Shown piece by piece: positions 17,558 through 25,149 of a stretch of 64,000 nt of DNA. Under the pieces are notes generated by a model. It had not been told where the DNA came from. It did no database searches and saw only the letters and a list, made by a program, of their open reading frames with translations. The first letter of the stretch is position 1, and each line of letters opens with the position of its first letter. This stretch comes from Flavobacterium granuli (GTDB lineage: Bacteria > Bacteroidota > Bacteroidia > Flavobacteriales > Flavobacteriaceae). Location: NCBI RefSeq assembly GCF_900129705.1, contig NZ_FQWO01000006.1, forward strand, positions 124,001-188,000, in the 5' to 3' direction. A program made the translations under genes and the position numbers.

Positions 17558-20020
17558 ATGAATACAATGATGATTTATTTGCCAATAGTCATGGCAATTG
17601 TAGGGCTTCTTTTTATGTGGGTTAAACGAACTTGGGTTTTAAAACAAGATGCCGGTGATGGAAAGATGAAAGAGATTTCAGATTACATCTATGAAGGGGC
17701 GCTTGCTTTCCTAAAGGCCGAATATAGATTGTTAGCCGTTTTTGTACTTTTAGCCAGTATGGTTTTAGCAGGGATTACATTTATTGAAGGAGTTAAAACA
17801 CATCTATTGATAGTGATTGCTTTTATTTTTGGAGCCTTTTTCTCGGCACTTGCCGGAAATATGGGGATGAAGATAGCAACCAAAACCAATGTTAGAACAA
17901 CCCAGGCTGCCCGTACGAGTTTGCCACAGGCATTAAAAGTCTCTTTTGGTGGAGGTACGGTGATGGGATTAGGAGTTGCCGGTTTGGCCGTTTTGGGGTT
18001 GACTTCTTTCTTTATTTTCTTCTTCCATTTTTTTATGAATGGAACTTGGACTTCTACCGAAGACATGACTATCGTATTGGAAACATTAGCTGGTTTTTCT
18101 CTTGGAGCGGAATCTATTGCCTTGTTTGCGCGCGTTGGTGGAGGAATTTATACAAAAGCCGCCGATGTTGGTGCCGATTTAGTAGGGAAAGTTGAGGCCG
18201 GAATTCCGGAGGATGATCCTCGTAATCCAGCTACTATTGCTGATAATGTTGGTGATAATGTTGGTGATGTGGCCGGAATGGGAGCCGATTTGTTTGGATC
18301 TTATGTGGCGACAGTCTTGGCTGCTATGGTCTTGGGGAATTATGTTATTAAAGATATGGGAGGAAATATTCAAGATGCCTTTGGCGGAATTGGTCCTATT
18401 TTATTACCGATGGCTATTGCCGGTTTTGGAATTTTATTTTCAATCATAGGAACGATGCTGGTAAAGATTACTGACGAAAATGCAAAAGAAGCACAGGTTC
18501 AAAAGGCATTAAATATAGGCAATTGGGTTTCTATAGTTTTAACGGCAATTGCTTGTTTCTTCTTAGTACAGTATATGTTGCCTTCAACAATGAAAATGGA
18601 GTTTTTCGGAGAAGGAAGCCAAGAGATTTCATCGATGAGAGTTTTTTATGCCACCATCGTAGGTTTAGTTGTGGGTGGAGTAATATCATCAGTTACTGAA
18701 TATTATACAGGTTTAGGTACAAAACCAGTTATGGCAATTGTCCAAAAATCGAGTACTGGAGCAGGAACTAATGTTATCGCAGGTTTGGCGACAGGAATGA
18801 TTTCGACTTTTCCAACAGTTTTATTGTTTGCCGCTGCAATTTGGACCTCTTATGCATTTGCAGGATTTTATGGTGTGGCTTTAGCGGCTTCGGCAATGAT
18901 GGCAACAACAGCAATGCAATTGGCTATTGATGCTTTCGGACCAATTTCTGATAATGCGGGTGGAATTGCTGAAATGAGTGAATTGCCTAAAGAAGTTAGA
19001 ACAAGAACCGATATTTTGGATTCAGTAGGGAATACCACAGCAGCAACCGGAAAAGGATTTGCTATAGCTTCGGCTGCATTGACTTCATTGGCTTTATTTG
19101 CAGCCTATGTAACTTTTACAGGAATTGACGGAATCAATATTTTTAAAGCACCAGTTCTGGCAATGTTATTTGTGGGAGGAATGATTCCTGTTGTTTTTTC
19201 TGCTTTGGCTATGAATTCAGTAGGGAAAGCAGCGATGGATATGGTGTATGAAGTACGTCGCCAATTCAGGGAAATTCCGGGAATTATGGAAGGAACCGGA
19301 AAACCGGAATACGGAAAATGTGTGGAAATCTCGACTAAAGCAGCCTTGCGAGAAATGATGTTGCCGGGAATATTGACCATTGGTTTCCCAATTGCGATTG
19401 TGCTTTTGGGAAAATTAGTTTATGGTGATAACAATCAATTGATTGCCGAAATGTTAGGAGGTTATATGGCAGGAGTTACTGTTTCGGGAGTGCTTTGGGC
19501 TGTTTTTCAAAACAATGCCGGAGGTGCTTGGGATAATGCCAAGAAATCATTTGAAGCAGGTGTTATGATTAACGGCGAAATGACTTATAAAGGGTCGGAT
19601 GCGCATAAAGCTGCTGTTACAGGCGATACCGTTGGTGATCCATTCAAGGATACTTCAGGGCCATCGATGAATATTTTAATAAAATTGACTTGTTTGATTG
19701 GATTAGTGATCGCGCCAATTTTAGGAAACGGAAGCCATACTATTTCTGATAAAGCCTCTTGCTGCATTGCAACTGGAGTCTGTACGTCTATGTCTGAAGA
19801 AGAATGTGTAGCCAAAGGCTGTACTAATAAGTCATGTGTGCATATGAATGCAGCTGCAATGCCTGCTGAAACGATTTCTAAGGAGATTTCTATAGAAAAA
19901 ATAAATGTCAACGGCAAAGTGAAGGCGACCATCAAAACAAGCACAAATGGAAAATCAGAGGTTCAAGTTTTTGAGGGAACAGACGCTGAGGTTCAGGCAA
20001 AAATTGATGCTTTGAAATAA
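17558..20020 (+). CDS. hppA: Ion-translocating membrane pyrophosphatase with cysteine-rich C-terminal extension
   Basis: 820 aa, about 16 membrane helices. It couples pyrophosphate hydrolysis to outward pumping of Na+ or H+ across the inner membrane. Visible are the pyrophosphate-binding loops GGGIYTKAADVGADLVGK, IPEDDPRNPATIADNVGDNVGD and KAAVTGDTVGDPFKDTSGPS. The position that separates K+-dependent (Ala) from K+-independent (Lys) enzymes reads GNTTAATGKG, so it is predicted to be K+-dependent. The last 100 residues (about 721-820) exceed the core: a stretch with six cysteines (735, 736, 742, 750, 755, 760), then a lysine-rich tail resembling a small beta domain. Ion specificity is not resolved. 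Confidence 0.94.
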   Translation: MNTMMIYLPIVMAIVGLLFMWVKRTWVLKQDAGDGKMKEISDYIYEGALAFLKAEYRLLAVFVLLASMVLAGITFIEGVKTHLLIVIAFIFGAFFSALAGNMGMKIATKTNVRTTQAARTSLPQALKVSFGGGTVMGLGVAGLAVLGLTSFFIFFFHFFMNGTWTSTEDMTIVLETLAGFSLGAESIALFARVGGGIYTKAADVGADLVGKVEAGIPEDDPRNPATIADNVGDNVGDVAGMGADLFGSYVATVLAAMVLGNYVIKDMGGNIQDAFGGIGPILLPMAIAGFGILFSIIGTMLVKITDENAKEAQVQKALNIGNWVSIVLTAIACFFLVQYMLPSTMKMEFFGEGSQEISSMRVFYATIVGLVVGGVISSVTEYYTGLGTKPVMAIVQKSSTGAGTNVIAGLATGMISTFPTVLLFAAAIWTSYAFAGFYGVALAASAMMATTAMQLAIDAFGPISDNAGGIAEMSELPKEVRTRTDILDSVGNTTAATGKGFAIASAALTSLALFAAYVTFTGIDGINIFKAPVLAMLFVGGMIPVVFSALAMNSVGKAAMDMVYEVRRQFREIPGIMEGTGKPEYGKCVEISTKAALREMMLPGILTIGFPIAIVLLGKLVYGDNNQLIAEMLGGYMAGVTVSGVLWAVFQNNAGGAWDNAKKSFEAGVMINGEMTYKGSDAHKAAVTGDTVGDPFKDTSGPSMNILIKLTCLIGLVIAPILGNGSHTISDKASCCIATGVCTSMSEEECVAKGCTNKSCVHMNAAAMPAETISKEISIEKINVNGKVKATIKTSTNGKSEVQVFEGTDAEVQAKIDALK

Positions 20021-20034
20021 TGTTTATTTATACT

Positions 20035-20067
20035 AAAAAATGCCTCATTTTCTGAGGCATTTTTTTT
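20035..20067. terminator. Bidirectional terminator between hppA and the kinase gene
   Basis: Stem AAAAAATGCCTCA (20035-20047) / TGAGGCATTTTTT (20053-20065), loop TTTTC, between convergent genes. Confidence 0.88.
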
Positions 20068-20119
20068 GTTTTATAAAATAATTTTAATCTAGTTTTGGCT
20101 TTATCTCTTTTGGAAAAGA

Positions 20120-20734
20120 TTAAAACAATCCGTTTATCTCGGCATCTATTCTATTGATGATGTTTCCTAAATCTTCAGGTTTATCAACAAAGTTGATGTT
20201 GTCTACATCAATAATAAGCAATTTTCCTCTATCGTAAGTGTGAATCCAAGCTTCGTAACGTTCGTTAAGACGACTCAAGTAATCAATTGAAATCGAAGAT
20301 TCATACTCGCGTCCTCGTTTGTGAATTTGTCCAACAAGATTCGGGATAGAACTTCTTAAATAGATTAATAAATCAGGTGCTTTAACTGTTGATTCCATCA
20401 GTTCAAAAAGGGAAGAATAATTCTGAAAATCACGATTGGTCATTAAACCCATTGAGTAAAGATTAGGAGCGAAAATATGCGCATCTTCATAAATAGTTCT
20501 GTCCTGAATGATTTTCTTACCGCTTTCGCGAATTTGAATCACCTGACGAAAACGACTATTCAAGAAATAGATTTGTAAATTAAATGACCAACGTTCCATT
20601 TGGTGATAGAAATCATCTAAATAAGGGTTGTCCACTACGTCTTCAAAATGAGGTTCCCATTTGAAGTGTTTTGCTAATAAACGCGTTAAAGTTGTTTTAC
20701 CTGAACCTATATTTCCTGCTACTGCTATGTGCAT
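20120..20734 (-). CDS. Deoxynucleoside kinase
   Basis: 204 aa dNK/dGK-dCK family. P-loop GNIGSGKTTL at 7-16, then the family ERS/DRT region QDRTIYEDAHIF with the arginine and catalytic acid, and the lid region RGREYESSISIDYL. It phosphorylates deoxynucleosides for salvage; which base cannot be told from sequence. A TATAATTCATAATTTC repeat lies immediately upstream (20751-20766). Monocistronic, convergent with hppA. Confidence 0.93.
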   Translation of the reverse strand: MHIAVAGNIGSGKTTLTRLLAKHFKWEPHFEDVVDNPYLDDFYHQMERWSFNLQIYFLNSRFRQVIQIRESGKKIIQDRTIYEDAHIFAPNLYSMGLMTNRDFQNYSSLFELMESTVKAPDLLIYLRSSIPNLVGQIHKRGREYESSISIDYLSRLNERYEAWIHTYDRGKLLIIDVDNINFVDKPEDLGNIINRIDAEINGLF

Positions 20735-20864
20735 TACACTGTTGTGATTTTATAATTCATAATTTCTTCAATTGTAAAAATAGATAAAATTTGGGCTTAG
20801 AAGTGGAATTTTACAAACGTTTTTTTGAAATTTTAATTTTCTTAATGGAATAATTTGTAAAAGC

Positions 20865-20892
20865 AATAACCCAGCGATGGTGCCGGGTTATT
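20865..20892 (-). terminator. metK terminator
   Basis: Stem AATAACCC (20865-20872) / GGGTTATT (20885-20892) with a 12-nt loop; on the minus strand it is followed by a short T-rich stretch. It is 30 bases past the metK stop. Confidence 0.65.
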
Positions 20893-20921
20893 TGTTGTGA
20901 ATAGGATATATGGATTATAGT

Positions 20922-22172
20922 TTACAATCCAAAAGCGGCTTTAACTTGGTCAACAAAATCTAATTTTTCCCAAGTGAATAACTCAACATCAATTGTTTTA
21001 GTCAAACCTCCAGGAGCCGAGAATGTTTTGGTAACCGTTTCTGGTGTACGTCCCATGTGTCCGTAAGCAGCAGTTTCGCTATAGATTGGATTTCTTAGTT
21101 TTAGTCGTTGCTCAATAAAGTAAGGACGCATATCAAAGATAGCTTCTACTTTTTTGGCAATTTCTCCATTGGTTAAGTTTACTTTTGATGTTCCATAAGT
21201 GTCAATAAAGATCCCCATAGGTTTTGCAACACCAATGGCGTAAGAAACCTGAACCAAAATTTCATCAGCAATTCCAGCAGCAACTAAGTTTTTAGCGATA
21301 TGACGTGTAGCATAAGCCGCACTTCTATCCACTTTAGAAGGGTCTTTTCCTGAGAAAGCACCACCACCATGGGCTCCTTTTCCGCCATAGGTGTCTACAA
21401 TAATTTTTCTTCCTGTCAAACCAGTATCTCCGTGTGGTCCTCCAATTACAAATTTACCCGTTGGGTTGATGTGGTATTGGATTTTATCATTGAATAAATG
21501 CGCTTGGTTAGGATTTTTGGCAATGATTCTTGGAATCAAAATGTCGATAATGTCCTTTTTGATTTTTGCAAGCATTGCAGCTTCTTCATCAAAATCATCG
21601 TGTTGGGTTGAAATTACAATCGCATCAATACGCGTTGGTTTGTTGTCGTCGCTGTATTCTAAAGTTACCTGAGACTTAGCGTCAGGGCGTAAATAAGTGA
21701 TTTCCTTGTTTTCGCGTCTTAAAATCGCTAATTCCTGTAATAATTTATGAGATAAATCAAGTGCCAAAGGCATGTAATTTTCGGTTTCATTAGTGGCGTA
21801 ACCAAACATCATTCCTTGGTCACCAGCACCTTGCTCTTCAGGATTAGGCCTGTCAACACCTTGATTTATATCGGCTGATTGCTCGTGAATAGCAGAAAGT
21901 ATTCCACAAGAATTAGCTTCAAACATATATTCACTTTTGGTATAACCAATTTTTTTGATTACTTCACGAGCGATTTGTTGTACGTCTAAATAAGTATTCG
22001 ATTTTACTTCTCCAGCCAATATTACCTGTCCAGTAGTAACCAGAGTCTCGCAAGCCACTTTTGATTCCGGATCAAATGCTAAAAAATTGTCAATTAATGC
22101 GTCCGAAATTTGATCTGCAATTTTGTCTGGATGTCCCTCACTCACAGATTCTGACGTAAATAAATAGGCCAT
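20922..22172 (-). CDS. metK: S-adenosylmethionine synthetase
   Basis: 416 aa; it makes SAM from methionine and ATP. Visible motifs are [15 protein letters not shown] at the N-terminus (ATP/Mg), [12 protein letters not shown], and [20 protein letters not shown] (the metal/phosphate loop). Slightly longer than the E. coli enzyme (384) through an insertion around residues 175-215 ([25 protein letters not shown]), seen in other Bacteroidota. The 5' leader (22190-22345) carries a SAM-II-like element and a hairpin, so SAM probably controls the gene. Confidence 0.97.
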   Translation of the reverse strand: MAYLFTSESVSEGHPDKIADQISDALIDNFLAFDPESKVACETLVTTGQVILAGEVKSNTYLDVQQIAREVIKKIGYTKSEYMFEANSCGILSAIHEQSADINQGVDRPNPEEQGAGDQGMMFGYATNETENYMPLALDLSHKLLQELAILRRENKEITYLRPDAKSQVTLEYSDDNKPTRIDAIVISTQHDDFDEEAAMLAKIKKDIIDILIPRIIAKNPNQAHLFNDKIQYHINPTGKFVIGGPHGDTGLTGRKIIVDTYGGKGAHGGGAFSGKDPSKVDRSAAYATRHIAKNLVAAGIADEILVQVSYAIGVAKPMGIFIDTYGTSKVNLTNGEIAKKVEAIFDMRPYFIEQRLKLRNPIYSETAAYGHMGRTPETVTKTFSAPGGLTKTIDVELFTWEKLDFVDQVKAAFGL

Positions 22173-22212
22173 AATAATTATTGTTTAAAATTAATCGAGG
22201 AAAAAAGTTGCT

Positions 22213-22251
22213 AAAAAATGCTAAAGAAGAGTTTCTGCTTTAGCATTTTTT
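22213..22251 (-). terminator. Hairpin overlapping the SAM-II pseudoknot strand
   Basis: A 14-bp perfect stem, AAAAAATGCTAAAG (22213-22226) with its complement (22238-22251), with T-rich sequence on both strands. In the metK leader it would act as a terminator or sequestering hairpin that excludes the pseudoknot. Confidence 0.6.
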
Positions 22252-22330
22252 CTACTGAAAAATCTTCAGTATTCATAATGAATTTGTTTCATTATGAAGA
22301 GGTTGCAATCAGTTCAAATTTTTCCTCTTG
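22213..22330 (-). promoter_or_regulatory. Candidate SAM-II (long-loop type) riboswitch before metK
   Basis: Read on the minus strand: a 6-bp P1 stem (AAGAGG / CCTCTT, 22297-22302 with 22324-22329) closes a loop containing ATTTGAAC...ATTGCAACC, close to the SAM-II core (GAUUUGA..C...UUGCARCC). Two hairpins follow (TTCATAATGAA/TTCATTATGAA and TACTGAA/TTCAGTA), then AATGCTAAAGC, which matches the SAM-II 3' pseudoknot strand GCUAAA. Long inserted hairpins between core and 3' strand define the long-loop variant known from Bacteroidota. The pseudoknot strand also forms the 5' arm of the hairpin at 22213-22251. Confidence 0.62.
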
Positions 22331-22526
22331 TATTCGGGTGCAAATGTATGAAACCATTTTGAATTGCAAATTAAACTTAACTGTTTTTTAAATTAAAAAA
22401 TTAAGAAGCTGAAAATAACTGCTTTTTGGCTAAAAACAACAAATAGCTTGAAAAATGTTAATTATCTTATGATCATTTGTTTATTTGGAATTTAGTTTGC
22501 AATTTTGGATTTCAAATACAAAAAAA

Positions 22527-22595
22527 ATGAGAGTTATAAAGTGTATGATGGCCATGATGTTTCAGGAAAATTCCTGCGGGTATTCTATTGCTTAA
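22527..22595 (+). CDS. Met-rich leader peptide for metY (attenuator)
   Basis: 22 codons. It begins MRVIK and continues C-M-M-A-M-M-F, so four internal Met codons and one Cys codon fall within six consecutive codons (22542-22559), then QENSCGYSIA and TAA. Met is normally rare, so this clustering directly before a methionine-synthesis gene is the hallmark of translation-coupled attenuation. Downstream, TTGCT (22588-22592) can pair with AGCAA (22615-22619) and CGGG (22577-22580) with CCCG (22625-22628). Those pairings would occupy the 5' arm of the terminator at 22621-22651. A ribosome waiting at the Met codons leaves them free; one that reaches the stop covers them. Confidence 0.72.
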   Translation: MRVIKCMMAMMFQENSCGYSIA

Positions 22596-22620
22596 ACTAA
22601 AATAAATAAGATTCAGCAAA

Positions 22621-22651
22621 GCCTCCCGATTCATTGGGGGGCTTTTTTTTT
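22621..22651 (+). terminator. metY attenuator terminator
   Basis: Stem GCCTCCC (22621-22627) / GGGGGGC (22636-22642, one G-U pair), loop GATTCATT, then nine T. It lies between the leader peptide and metY with no other gene in between, so it must be bypassed for metY expression from the upstream promoter. Confidence 0.88.
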
Positions 22652-22712
22652 GGATTAGATTCAAAATCCCATTTTATAAAATGAACTATTAACTAAATAA
22701 CACTAAAAAACA

Positions 22713-23987
22713 ATGAGCACACAAAATTTTGCAACCAAAGCTTTACATGCGGGGCATGATGTTACACAGCACGGAGGAACAAGAGCAGTACCTATCTATC
22801 AGACATCTTCTTATGTTTTTAATAATTCAGAGCACGCAGCTAATTTATTTGGCCTAGCAGAGGCAGGTTATATTTATACGAGATTAAATAATCCAACCAA
22901 TGATATTCTGGAGCAACGTTTGGCGGCTTTAGAGGGAGGAATTGGTGCGGTAGTTACCGCTTCGGGAACAGCAGCTATAACTACTGCCTTACTTGTTTTG
23001 CTGAGAACTGGCGATCATATTGTAGCTTCTAATAGCTTGTATGGTGGAACTTATAATTTGCTAAGCGTTACTTTGCCGAGATTAGGAATCACAACCACTT
23101 TTGTAGATCCTTCAGATCCGGCTAATTTTACTAAAGCCGCTCAGGATAACACAAAGGTATTTTTTGCTGAATCTTTAGGGAATCCTAAGTTAGATGTATT
23201 GGACTTGAAAGCAATTTCTATAGAGGCAAAAGCATTGAAAGTACCTTTTATTGTAGATAACACGGTTGCGTCGCCTTATCTATTAAATCCTATTGAACAC
23301 GGAGCGAATATTGTTATTCATTCTTTGACAAAATATATCGCCGGAAACGGAACTTCACTAGGAGGCGCTATTATTGATGCGGGAACTTTTGACTGGAGTA
23401 GTGGTCGTTTCCCCGAGTTTACGGAGCCTAATGCAGGTTATCATGGTTTGGTTTATCATGAAGCTTTAGGAGCTGCGGCCTTTATTGCTAGAGTGAGAAT
23501 TGAGGGTTTACGTGATTATGGAGCTGCTTTGAGTCCTTTTAATGCATTTCAAATTATCCAAGGTTTAGAAACTTTACCGCTTCGTGTTCAGAAACACAGC
23601 GAGAACGGTTTGGCTTTGGCCCAATGGTTAGAAAATCAAGAAGCGGTGGCTTGGGTAAATTATCCGGGATTGAAATCGAGTAAATATTATGATTTGGCAC
23701 AAACCTATTTGCCAAAAGGACAAAACGGTTTGCTGACTTTTGGTTTAAAAGGCGGTTTTGAAGCTGCCAAGAAAGTGGCTGATGAAACTAAGTTGTTTTC
23801 ACTTTTGGCTAATATTGGAGACACGAAATCCTTAATTATACATCCTGCCAGTACAACGCATCAGCAATTATCCGCAGATCAACAAATTGCTTCTGGTGTT
23901 AGTCAAGATTTGATTCGTTTATCAGTGGGGCTGGAAGATATCGAGGATTTAAAAGCAGATTTGAAAACCGTATTTGAGAGTTTATAG
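22713..23987 (+). CDS. metY: O-acetylhomoserine sulfhydrylase (OAH aminocarboxypropyltransferase)
   Basis: 424 aa Cys/Met-metabolism PLP enzyme of the MetY subgroup. It makes homocysteine from O-acetylhomoserine and sulfide. Visible are the N-terminal TKALHAGHDVTQHGGTRAVPIYQTSSYVF, YTRLNNPTNDILEQRLAALEGG, SLTKYIAGNGTSLGG with the PLP lysine, and HPASTTHQQLS near the C-terminus. The length and the TKYI(A/G)G sequence favour MetY over cystathionine synthase. It takes sulfide from the sulfate pathway encoded 9 kb downstream. Expression is probably set by the Met-rich leader upstream. Confidence 0.94.
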   Translation: MSTQNFATKALHAGHDVTQHGGTRAVPIYQTSSYVFNNSEHAANLFGLAEAGYIYTRLNNPTNDILEQRLAALEGGIGAVVTASGTAAITTALLVLLRTGDHIVASNSLYGGTYNLLSVTLPRLGITTTFVDPSDPANFTKAAQDNTKVFFAESLGNPKLDVLDLKAISIEAKALKVPFIVDNTVASPYLLNPIEHGANIVIHSLTKYIAGNGTSLGGAIIDAGTFDWSSGRFPEFTEPNAGYHGLVYHEALGAAAFIARVRIEGLRDYGAALSPFNAFQIIQGLETLPLRVQKHSENGLALAQWLENQEAVAWVNYPGLKSSKYYDLAQTYLPKGQNGLLTFGLKGGFEAAKKVADETKLFSLLANIGDTKSLIIHPASTTHQQLSADQQIASGVSQDLIRLSVGLEDIEDLKADLKTVFESL

Positions 23988-24174
23988 TAAAAGCCGAATC
24001 GATTTTAAATAATTGAAGTGATGTCAGGAACCGTTTCTTGTAAAATAAGACTTGAAATTAAAAGTCCAATTTAGGATTTGTTGGTCTAGATGTTAAGCAT
24101 TTGTTATAGGTCTGTTAATTAGATGAGTAAAAAGTATTTTTTCTAATAAAAGAACGTTAAAATGTCCTAAATCA

Positions 24175-24206
24175 TTTGGAAAACTAACAGAAAATTGCCA
24201 TATTTG
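24175..24206 (+). promoter_or_regulatory. Predicted promoter of the second leader unit
   Basis: TTTG (24175-24178), 20 nt, CATATTTG (24199-24206), one mismatch to TAnnTTTG. It would start a transcript near 24213 carrying the leader ORF at 24230. Confidence 0.5.
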
Positions 24207-24229
24207 TTAAGTCGAAAAAAAAACAGAAA

Positions 24230-24286
24230 ATGAATTTCAAGATTTGTAAAAAGATTAAAAATATTTCGGAACAATCTGCCGGGTAG
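24230..24286 (+). CDS. Second leader-type short ORF (attenuator, amino acid unclear)
   Basis: 18 codons, MNFKICKKIKNISEQSAG, ending at a TAG inside the conserved GGGTAG. The 3' half aligns with the metY leader both as DNA (TTTC-GGAA-AAT-CTG-CGGGTA-TC-ATTGCTT) and as codons (E-[N/Q]-S-[C/A]-G). GGTAG (24282-24286) can pair with CTACC (24322-24326), and TTGCT (24290-24294) with AGCAA (24313-24317); together they exclude the terminator at 24317-24350. The codons are rich in Lys (4) and Ile (3) but not diagnostic, so the sensed amino acid is open. It may be a peptide or only an RNA element. Confidence 0.5.
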   Translation: MNFKICKKIKNISEQSAG

Positions 24287-24316
24287 TCATTGCTTTTAAT
24301 TAATATAGCTATAGCA

Positions 24317-24350
24317 AGAGCCTACCAAATAGTATTTGGTAGGCTCTTTT
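24317..24350 (+). terminator. Terminator of the second leader unit
   Basis: A 14-bp perfect stem AGAGCCTACCAAAT (24317-24330) / ATTTGGTAGGCTCT (24334-24347), loop AGT, then TTT. No gene longer than 30 codons lies between the metY stop and this hairpin. Confidence 0.85.
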
Positions 24351-24378
24351 GATTTATACAGTTTCAAATAAACGAAGA

Positions 24379-24444
24379 ATGAATAAATACATTATTAAAA
24401 ACATTAAATCGCTAACTGCAAAGTTTTTTGCAAAGGAATATTGA
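24379..24444 (+). CDS. Third leader-type short ORF followed by terminator/antiterminator
   Basis: 21 codons, beginning MNKYIIKNIK and ending AKFFAKEY, TGA at 24442. CCAAAAG (24448-24454), right after the stop, can pair with CTTTTGG (24478-24484), which is the 5' arm of the next terminator; the terminator's 3' arm carries the same CCAAAAG. A ribosome at the stop would cover the first copy and let the terminator form, so the layout is that of an attenuator. Ile, Lys and Phe codons are present, but no amino acid dominates. Confidence 0.4.
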   Translation: MNKYIIKNIKSLTAKFFAKEY

Positions 24445-24473
24445 TTCCCAAAAGTGTAAGTATATATTACTTT

Positions 24474-24508
24474 AACCCTTTTGGTATTTTGTCCAAAAGG
24501 GTTTTTTT
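24474..24508 (+). terminator. Terminator of the third leader unit
   Basis: An 11-bp perfect stem AACCCTTTTGG (24474-24484) / CCAAAAGGGTT (24493-24503), loop TATTTTGT, then T-run. Confidence 0.87.
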
Positions 24509-24587
24509 ATTTCAGGAGACAAACAATTTAAAAACATCAACAAAGAGTAACATTAAAAATAAAATAGGAACCTAAACAACTAACAAG

Positions 24588-24791
24588 ATGAGCACAAAAA
24601 ACACATTTAGAGAAAGATTTAATTTCTTCAGGAATTTATGGCCAAATAGAAATAAAATTAATTTATCAAATAACGACTTAGTTAATTCAAGAGTTGGAAT
24701 GGATACAACGGATGAAAAAGGCTTTAAAAAACAGTCTAATTTATTACAGGTTTTAATGTATTCAAAAGAGAATGATACCCTTTTCATATAA
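24588..24791 (+). CDS. Small unknown protein, 67 aa
   Basis: Begins MSTKNTFRERFNFFRNLW; basic and aromatic first half, polar second half, no membrane segment and no family I recognise. It sits downstream of two tandem terminator units and upstream of the SAM-I riboswitch, and its first codons and AT-rich 5' context resemble the start of metY (MSTQNF), which might mean it is the remnant of a gene start. An antisense frame of similar length overlaps it, so coding status is uncertain. Confidence 0.4.
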   Translation: MSTKNTFRERFNFFRNLWPNRNKINLSNNDLVNSRVGMDTTDEKGFKKQSNLLQVLMYSKENDTLFI

Positions 24792-24909
24792 CGGGGTCCC
24801 CCTTTTTTTGATAGGAACTTAACCGCAAGTAATTTCTGGACAGTATTGTTCAGTGTTGCCTTGCGTTTTTGTGTTACCTCTATTTTAGAATAAAATCTAA
24901 GCAGTTAAG

Positions 24910-24941
24910 TTTGTATATTAACAAAAAATGTAGTTAATTTG
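24910..24941 (+). promoter_or_regulatory. Predicted promoter of the metX operon
   Basis: TTTG (24910-24913), 20 nt, TTAATTTG (24934-24941), one mismatch to TAnnTTTG. It ends about 30 nt before the SAM-I aptamer, so the riboswitch starts almost at the 5' end of the message. Confidence 0.6.
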
Positions 24942-24970
24942 CACCTATAAGTTCACAAACGTACTGAAAT

Positions 24971-25074
24971 GTTATAAAGAAAGGCAGAGGGATTAGACCC
25001 AATGAAGCCTTAGCAACCCTTCGAGAAATCGAAGAAGGTGCTGCATTCTACCACACTAAAGTGGAAAGATAACA
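24971..25074 (+). promoter_or_regulatory. SAM-I (S-box) riboswitch before metX
   Basis: P1 is closed by GTTAT (24971-24975) and ATAAC (25069-25073). The core reads GAAAGGCAGAGGGATTAGACCC, AATGAAGCCTTAGCAACCC and AAGGTGCTGCATTC, in order the conserved kink-turn, J1/2, P3 and SAM-binding segments of the S-box. It is followed by CTAG...CTAG and a T-rich tract (25087-25112), a weak expression platform. SAM binding should reduce metX-metL-osmC-metZ expression. Confidence 0.92.
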
Positions 25075-25149
25075 ACAAGAATTCTCCTAGTTTATTTCTA
25101 GCTTTTTCTTTCTAATATTTCCAGACACAGATCAAAATTTTAAAAAGAT

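Noticed and set aside
24572..24787. Antisense ORF of 71 aa over the 67-aa ORF
   Set aside because: Mirrors the opposite AT-rich frame, no family, no promoter or leader; the sense frame has better context, although both are uncertain.
24792..24812. Possible terminator at GGGGTCCCCC followed by T-run after the 67-aa ORF
   Set aside because: The palindrome has no loop, so it cannot fold as an intrinsic terminator.
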